64,000 nucleotides of DNA, from contig NZ_CP020814.1 of the NCBI RefSeq assembly GCF_002109385.1, forward strand, positions 4,363,501-4,427,500, written 5' to 3'. A program made the translations under genes and the position numbers. The notes beneath the pieces were generated by a model. The model was not told the DNA's origin and did not search any database. It saw nothing but the letters and a program-made list of their open reading frames with translations. This stretch comes from Halalkalibacter krulwichiae. GTDB lineage: Bacteria; Bacillota; Bacilli; Bacillales; Bacillaceae_D. How positions within the stretch are numbered: position 1 is the first letter of the stretch; each line of letters opens with the position of its first letter. Below, in pieces: positions 59,066-64,000 of the stretch.

Positions 59066-60313
59066 TTATAGATGTGTGTACATTGGGAATTTCTTCGTTA
59101 GTTCAGCAACACGCGTGCGTGCCTCTTCTAATTTCTCTTCATTATCAACATTTTTCAATGTTAACGCAATAAGAGCCCCAATTTCATCCATTGCTTCACC
59201 ATCAAGACCGCGCGACGTAACAGCTGCCGTTCCGATACGAATACCGCTCGTAACAAATGGACTTTCTGGATCAAATGGAATTGTATTTTTATTTGTTGTA
59301 ATTCCTACTTCATCAAGCGCTTTTTCTGCTACTTTACCAGTAAGGTTAAGCGAACGTAGGTCCAGAAGAAGCAAGTGGTTATCTGTTCCACCTGATACTA
59401 AATTGATTCCTTCTGCTACTAATTTCTCACCTAGACGTTTTGCATTGTCAATGATTGCTTGACCATATGTTTTAAACTCAGGAGTCAATGCTTCTCCGAA
59501 AGATACAGCTTTTGCAGCAATAACGTGCATTAATGGACCACCTTGAACTCCAGGGAAAATTGATTTATCAATTTTCTTTGCGAATTCTTCATTACATAAA
59601 ATCATTCCGCCACGAGGTCCACGAAGTGTTTTATGAGTAGTTGTCGTCACAAAGTGCGCATGTGGAACTGGGTTTGGATGTAAACCAGTTGCAACTAGAC
59701 CAGCAATATGTGCCATATCAACCATTAAGTACGCGCCTACTTCGTCAGCAATTTCACGGAATTTCGCAAAGTCGATTTGACGAGGATATGCACTTGCACC
59801 AGCAACGATTAACTTCGGCTTATGCTCTTTCGCCAATTCACGAACGACATCATAGTCAATGTATTGTGTTTCTTTATCAACACCATACTCTACGAAATTA
59901 TAAAGAACACCACTAAAGTTAACAGGACTTCCGTGTGTTAAATGTCCACCGTGCGAAAGGTTCATACCAAGAACTGTATCACCCGGCTCTAAGATCGTGA
60001 AGTATACAGCCATGTTTGCTTGTGCACCAGAGTGCGGCTGAACATTGACATGCTCTGCTCCGAAGATTTCTTTCGCACGATCACGAGCTAAATCCTCAAC
60101 AATATCAACATACTCACAACCGCCATAATAACGGCGACCAGGATAACCTTCTGCATATTTATTTGTAAGTACAGATCCTTGCGCTTCCATTACTGCTGCA
60201 CTAACAAAGTTTTCAGAAGCAATTAGCTCAATTTTATCACGTTGACGACCTAATTCTTGCTGCACCGCTTCAAATACTTTTGCATCTTGTTTTTGTAACG
60301 TTTCTTGATTCAT
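59066..60313 (-). CDS. glyA: Serine hydroxymethyltransferase
   Basis: 415 aa PLP enzyme that makes glycine and 5,10-methylene-THF from serine. The PLP lysine is in [17 protein letters not shown]; other signatures are [20 protein letters not shown] and [16 protein letters not shown]. Same operon order as Bacillus glyA-upp. Confidence 0.98.
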   Translation of the reverse strand: MNQETLQKQDAKVFEAVQQELGRQRDKIELIASENFVSAAVMEAQGSVLTNKYAEGYPGRRYYGGCEYVDIVEDLARDRAKEIFGAEHVNVQPHSGAQANMAVYFTILEPGDTVLGMNLSHGGHLTHGSPVNFSGVLYNFVEYGVDKETQYIDYDVVRELAKEHKPKLIVAGASAYPRQIDFAKFREIADEVGAYLMVDMAHIAGLVATGLHPNPVPHAHFVTTTTHKTLRGPRGGMILCNEEFAKKIDKSIFPGVQGGPLMHVIAAKAVSFGEALTPEFKTYGQAIIDNAKRLGEKLVAEGINLVSGGTDNHLLLLDLRSLNLTGKVAEKALDEVGITTNKNTIPFDPESPFVTSGIRIGTAAVTSRGLDGEAMDEIGALIALTLKNVDNEEKLEEARTRVAELTKKFPMYTHL

Positions 60314-60430
60314 CTCTATTCCCCTTCCAAACTATATCTTTCGGATTTTATACAACACAACATTCAATTCGCTTTTATCTTAACACAATTGCACTTTCAT
60401 TTCCGTACAATTTTTCAAAAAAAATATTTT

Positions 60431-60997
60431 TTATTCATGTTCTTGCAATTTTTCATAAACAGCACGCATGCCGCCGATTAGCTTCGGACGGGTAAAAGCT
60501 AAAGTCACATGTGCCTCTCCAAGCTTTTTTACTTCACTGCGTAAAGGTACCGCGACCTTTTTCAAATGCATCCCAATTAAGGTGTTGCCAATATCTATCC
60601 CTACATCAGCTTGAATCGCTTCCACTAAGACAGGATTGTTCATTTTTCGATAAGCGTAGGCCGCCATCGCACCACCCGCTTTTCGAATAGGAACTGCCGC
60701 AACCACTTCCGCACGATCATTTCGTGCCGTTTCCTTTTCGACAACCAATGCACGATTTAAATGTTCGCAGCATTGAAATGCTAATTTCATACCTGTTTTC
60801 TCTTTCTTCTTCGCAAGCACTTGGTAGATCGCTTCAGCAATTTCATTCGAGCCATTTGTTCCAATGTGATGACCTGCTACCTCACTCGTGCTTGTCCCAA
60901 TAACGAGTAACGTATCCTCTGTGAGTGGATAGGCTGCATCTAAATCATCGAGCAATTGATTAAGTTGCTCTTGAATCGTTTTAATTGGCAAATCCAT
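60431..60997 (-). CDS. ywlG: DUF436 / TIGR01440 family protein YwlG
   Basis: 188 aa. QLNQLLDDLDAAYPLTEDTL, GTSTSEVAGHHIGTNGSNEI and ADVGIDIGNTLIGMHLKKVA are the family blocks. Soluble, of unknown biochemical role, 14 bp downstream of rpiB. Confidence 0.93.
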   Translation of the reverse strand: MDLPIKTIQEQLNQLLDDLDAAYPLTEDTLLVIGTSTSEVAGHHIGTNGSNEIAEAIYQVLAKKKEKTGMKLAFQCCEHLNRALVVEKETARNDRAEVVAAVPIRKAGGAMAAYAYRKMNNPVLVEAIQADVGIDIGNTLIGMHLKKVAVPLRSEVKKLGEAHVTLAFTRPKLIGGMRAVYEKLQEHE

Positions 60998-61011
60998 CCC
61001 TTTGCCTCCTT

Positions 61012-61449
61012 TTACGCTTCGTAACTTGTAATCTTATTCACACGATTCGCGTGACGTCCACCTTCAAATTCTGTTTCTAGCCAAATTCGCGCTATTTCAC
61101 GAGCTAGCCCAGCACCAATTACTCTTTCTCCCATCGCTAATACATTTGTATCATTATGTTCGCGCGTTGCTTTTGCACTAAATGTATCATGTGCCAATGC
61201 ACAACGAATTCCTTTTACTTTATTAGCTGCAATTGACATTCCAATACCTGTTCCACAAATTAAAATGCCACGATCAAATTCCCCGCTAGCTACTTTTTCA
61301 GCTACTGGTACAGCATAGTCAGGGTAATCCACCGATGTACTACATTCACAACCAAAATCCTCATACGGAATTTGCAGCTCATCCATTAACTTTTTGATTT
61401 CTTCCCTAATATTGATTCCACCATGATCTGAAGCAATTGCTACTTTCAC
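61012..61449 (-). CDS. rpiB: Ribose-5-phosphate isomerase B
   Basis: 145 aa. MKVAIASDHGGINIREEIKK and GILICGTGIGMSIAANKVKG carry the RpiB active site (Asp, His, Cys); NVLAMGERVIGAGLAREIA follows. Interconverts ribose 5-phosphate and ribulose 5-phosphate, or a related sugar. Confidence 0.96.
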   Translation of the reverse strand: MKVAIASDHGGINIREEIKKLMDELQIPYEDFGCECSTSVDYPDYAVPVAEKVASGEFDRGILICGTGIGMSIAANKVKGIRCALAHDTFSAKATREHNDTNVLAMGERVIGAGLAREIARIWLETEFEGGRHANRVNKITSYEA

Positions 61450-61547
61450 TGTAGACCCTCCTTAAATTTCGTTTATGTATTTGATTCGCACTTACTATTA
61501 TAGTAAGAAAATTTTCTCGAGATAATGATTCGATGACTTGGACCCGT

Positions 61548-61681
61548 GGCGACGGCTTCGCTCACTGCGCGCCTTTTAGGAGAAGGGCACTCCTAAATGG
61601 CTTAAAAGATGCAGTGGCTTCGCTCGTCGCTTCGAGATAACAAGAAAAAAGGTAAAGTTCGACCTTTTTTCTTGTTATCTC
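61548..61681 (-). repeat. Stop-codon foldback element, copy 3 (3' of the second MCP)
   Basis: Hairpin A: GAGATAACAAGAAAAAAGG (61634-61652) and its exact complement (61663-61681, 19 bp) enclose TAAAGTTCGA; the right arm contains the MCP stop (61675-61677) and the four bases before it. Module B has ends GCGAC/GTCGC rather than GCAATG/CATTGC, and inner stem GCCTTTTAGGAG (61571) with CTCCTAAATGGC (61590), one mismatch. Confidence 0.83.
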
Positions 61682-62973
61682 TCAAATCTCCCTATCGTTT
61701 CTTTTAAGCTTTTTGCTTGGTTCGATAGGGATCGGGTTAGGTGTTGGATGTCTTTGAGTGTGTTGCCTTGTTGCTCGGTCATTGCTGAGATTTCAGTTGA
61801 TCCTGCTGATGTTTGTTCGGCGATGGCTGCTACTTCTTGTGATTGGCTTGTTGTGTCTTTCATCAAGTTCATTTGGCGGTCGACCATTGATGAGATATCT
61901 GTGATATAGTCAGCAACTTCGTGAACGGATCTTTCCACTTCCCCAATCGCTTGTGTAGCTTGCGTACCTTGTTCTGATTGTTTCATAGCTGTCTTCACTT
62001 GACCATCAATTTGCAATGTGGCATTTTCGACTTCTATTTGAATGTTATGAATCAGGCCGGAGATGCCTTTTACTGCTGTTGAGCTTTCGTCAGCTAATTT
62101 CCGAACTTCATTGGCTACAACCGCAAAACCTTTGCCATGCTCTCCAGCTCGCGCTGCTTCAATTGAAGCATTCAAGGCTAGCAAATTCGTCTGCCGTGCA
62201 ATATCTCCGACAAGCGAAGTGATCTCGCCAACTTCGCTTGCTTGTTTCTTTAAACGCTCAACAGCTAAGAGCGACTGTTCATTATCACTTGCAAGCTTTT
62301 TAATTCCTTCCACCAATGAATCAACAACCATGCGGCTTTCCTTTAGTGTTTGCACCATTCCTTGTGAAGAAACCTTTGATTCATTTGCTCGGTCTTGGAC
62401 TTGCGTTGCAAGCTCTGTAACTTCTTCCATTGATTCTGCTGTCGTTTGAATAGCACTAGCTGTATTTTCTGCACCTAGAGCAATTTCATCCATTGTTGCT
62501 TCAATTTGGTTCGCTTTCGTTGCAGCAAGTTCCGAGGCTCCGCTTAGTTCTTCTACCTTTTGATTCGTCCGCTCGAAGTTATCATCAATGTCTTTGACCA
62601 TTGCGCGCAAGCTTGAAAGCATTTCGTTGTAAGCCAACCCGAGTGCACGAATTTCATCATCCGACTTTGAAACGATTACCTCTTCTCTCAAATCACCATC
62701 AGCTGCTCTTCTTGCCGCTTGTTCTAACTCATGCAAAGGTTTAGATATGAAAGGAGCCGCTAGATAGCCTAATACCCCACTCCAGAAAACACCTTTTAGT
62801 AAAGTAAATGCAATGATTCCATTGCTTGTTAACCCAAACATTCCTTGTAGAAAGTCCGCTAAAAAAAAGATAAAAATAGCACTAAAACCAAATGTCACAA
62901 CAGCTAGTCCACTAACACCAATGACTAACTTTTTCCGAATGCTGCTTTTATAGCTTGGCTGTCCCCCTGCCAT
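61675..62973 (-). CDS. Methyl-accepting chemotaxis protein without outer sensor domain
   Basis: 432 aa. Two closely spaced helices (about 18-40 and 48-72) with almost no extracytoplasmic loop, a HAMP domain (about 72-125), and the signalling helical hairpin (about 140-430) with [20 protein letters not shown]. It may sense membrane or internal state, like aerotaxis-type transducers. It lies between ywlE and rpiB, an insertion relative to the B. subtilis order. Confidence 0.93.
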   Translation of the reverse strand: MAGGQPSYKSSIRKKLVIGVSGLAVVTFGFSAIFIFFLADFLQGMFGLTSNGIIAFTLLKGVFWSGVLGYLAAPFISKPLHELEQAARRAADGDLREEVIVSKSDDEIRALGLAYNEMLSSLRAMVKDIDDNFERTNQKVEELSGASELAATKANQIEATMDEIALGAENTASAIQTTAESMEEVTELATQVQDRANESKVSSQGMVQTLKESRMVVDSLVEGIKKLASDNEQSLLAVERLKKQASEVGEITSLVGDIARQTNLLALNASIEAARAGEHGKGFAVVANEVRKLADESSTAVKGISGLIHNIQIEVENATLQIDGQVKTAMKQSEQGTQATQAIGEVERSVHEVADYITDISSMVDRQMNLMKDTTSQSQEVAAIAEQTSAGSTEISAMTEQQGNTLKDIQHLTRSLSNQAKSLKETIGRFER

Positions 62974-62986
62974 CTCTACACCTCTT

Positions 62987-63442
62987 CTACGATTCTTCCT
63001 TAAGCTTCTTCGTCAGCCGCGTTAAGCTCTCTTCAATTTCTACTGCTGTTTGTCTGTATGCTTCGATTGGTCCGCCAATCGGATCAGCAATGTCAAAGTG
63101 GCCCACATCTGGATCAACGAATTCTTTTAACGTGAACAAATAGTCGCTTACATGAGGGTAAAATGTTTGTAGCATTTGTTTATGAGAATGTGTCATCGTT
63201 AAAATGAGATCTGCCCACTCAAGTAACTCTTCTGTTACATGCTGCGCACGATGTTCCTCTGCCGTATCAATTCCTTTTTCGGCTAAGACAGCTAGCGTCC
63301 CTTCTGAAGCAGGACTGTTTGGAAAAGCTTGTACCCCTGCAGACTTCACCTCAATCTCTTCGCCTGCACGCGAACGTAAAAGAGCTTCTGCCATTGGACT
63401 TCTGCACGTATTCCCCGTACATACAAACAGAATGTTCGTCAT
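62987..63442 (-). CDS. ywlE: Protein-arginine phosphatase YwlE
   Basis: 151 aa, low-molecular-weight phosphatase fold. [20 protein letters not shown] is the P-loop; Thr in CTGNTCR (where tyrosine phosphatases often have Ile or Leu) marks arginine-phosphate specificity. [15 protein letters not shown] has the acid loop. It counteracts McsB arginine kinase. ATG 63442 is chosen for family fit; a GTG 9 bp upstream is possible. Confidence 0.93.
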   Translation of the reverse strand: MTNILFVCTGNTCRSPMAEALLRSRAGEEIEVKSAGVQAFPNSPASEGTLAVLAEKGIDTAEEHRAQHVTEELLEWADLILTMTHSHKQMLQTFYPHVSDYLFTLKEFVDPDVGHFDIADPIGGPIEAYRQTAVEIEESLTRLTKKLKEES

Positions 63443-63600
63443 ATCATTCACACGTCCTTCCTTTTAAAAAAACATACGAGCTGTTCAAATAAACAACGCC
63501 TATTCCTATTATTCATCTAACCAACACTTTCCTTATTTACCTTCTCTTTTTTACAAATTTATCTTATCATATTGACTTTCAAAACGGTACAAAGCAATAC

Positions 63601-64000
63601 TTAGAAAATCAACTTCAAGCCAAAGCCAATGAGAATACATCCACCTAGTAATTCTCCGTACGACCCAATGTATTTCTGAAACCTAGCCCCAATTAGCAAG
63701 CCAACCCACGATAAGACCATGCTCATAAAGCCAATCATTAACACAGTCAGCGCGGTCTTTGCCCCTAAAATCCCAAAGCTAAGCCCTGCAGAAAAGCTAT
63801 CAAGGCTAACTCCAACCGCAAATAAAATTAAGCCAAAACCAATCAGCTCTAATGAACTTTCCTCTTCTGATTGAAAAGAAGCCCACACCATTTGTAAGCC
63901 AATGATTAACAGAAGGCCACCTCCAATATAAGTAGCAATCATGCCAAAGTAATTCGATAAAAGCTTCCCTGTTAACATCCCAAAGAGCGGCATGACAATG
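63601..64000 (-). CDS. mntP: Manganese efflux pump MntP (5' end outside window)
   Basis: The C-terminal 130 or more residues with four helices; FAVGVSLDSFSAGLSFGI carries one of the conserved Asp of the family, and the end is ILIGFGLKLIF. The gene starts beyond 64000. The order mntP-ywlE matches B. subtilis ywlD-ywlE. Confidence 0.9.
   Translation of the reverse strand, partial: IVMPLFGMLTGKLLSNYFGMIATYIGGGLLLIIGLQMVWASFQSEEESSLELIGFGLILFAVGVSLDSFSAGLSFGILGAKTALTVLMIGFMSMVLSWVGLLIGARFQKYIGSYGELLGGCILIGFGLKLIF

Overview
The window reads as chromosomal DNA of an alkaliphilic, endospore-forming, motile Bacillaceae (Bacillus sensu lato, Alkalihalobacillus/Halalkalibacter type). The evidence is a Bacillus-type gene order on the minus strand (mntP-ywlE-MCP-rpiB-ywlG-glyA-upp, then atpZ-I-B-E-F-H-A-G-D-C, ywzB-ywmB-murA-spoIID-spoIIQ, spoIIID-mbl-flhO-flhP, fabZ), several sporulation and germination genes, and ATP synthase a and c subunits carrying the residues known from alkaliphile enzymes (a-subunit Lys179 and Gly211; c-subunit Ala18/20/22 and the P51-x-x-E54-x-x-P57 motif). 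I saw no tRNA, rRNA, complete insertion sequence, prophage or CRISPR array.

Layout. 1-9 kb: a class D sortase with its LPKTA-anchored acidic substrate, an orphan multi-PAS histidine kinase, a DUF1659-DUF2922-YvrJ trio, a methyl-accepting chemotaxis protein (MCP) with a probable Fnr site at about -41, and a LytTR-DUF3021 pair. 9.3-10.4 kb: a c-di-GMP-I riboswitch and terminator in front of an uncharacterised two-HTH protein. 10.5-17.4 kb: three CBO0543-type membrane proteins, a germinant-receptor operon in B-A-C order whose B and C genes are both broken, and a frameshifted MFS gene. 19.3-26.8 kb: an accessory island with a tandem family sharing a conserved N-terminal helical domain and variable C-terminal domains, an acidic companion gene with a decayed copy, and duplicated fragments of DUF5370 and DUF3231 genes. 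27.2-31.9 kb: azoreductase, MarR regulator and a frameshifted RND pump. 32-45 kb: fabZ, flagellar rod proteins, mbl, spoIIID, a solute symporter operon with a CBS/nucleotidyltransferase regulator and an exonuclease, spoIIQ and spoIID. 45.5-64 kb: murA, the ATP synthase operon, a broken subtilisin-like protease, and upp to mntP.

The most unusual structure is a dispersed element of about 130 bp present three times, immediately 3' of flhO, mbl and an MCP gene. Each copy has a conserved palindromic module plus a perfect 17-19 bp hairpin. One arm of that hairpin is the last few codon bases and the stop codon of the resident gene, so the arm sequence is gene-specific, while the loop motif (GAACTT or close variants) and the GG/CC closing pairs are shared. 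I know of no described element with this build. The second notable structure is the 20.6-25.6 kb array of conserved-head, variable-tail proteins.

Broken genes sit only in accessory loci (gerB, gerC, MFS, RND, S8 protease, DUF3231, island copies); all core genes are open. Four of the frameshifts are one-base losses in A or G runs, so sequencing error and genuine decay must be separated before biology is inferred.
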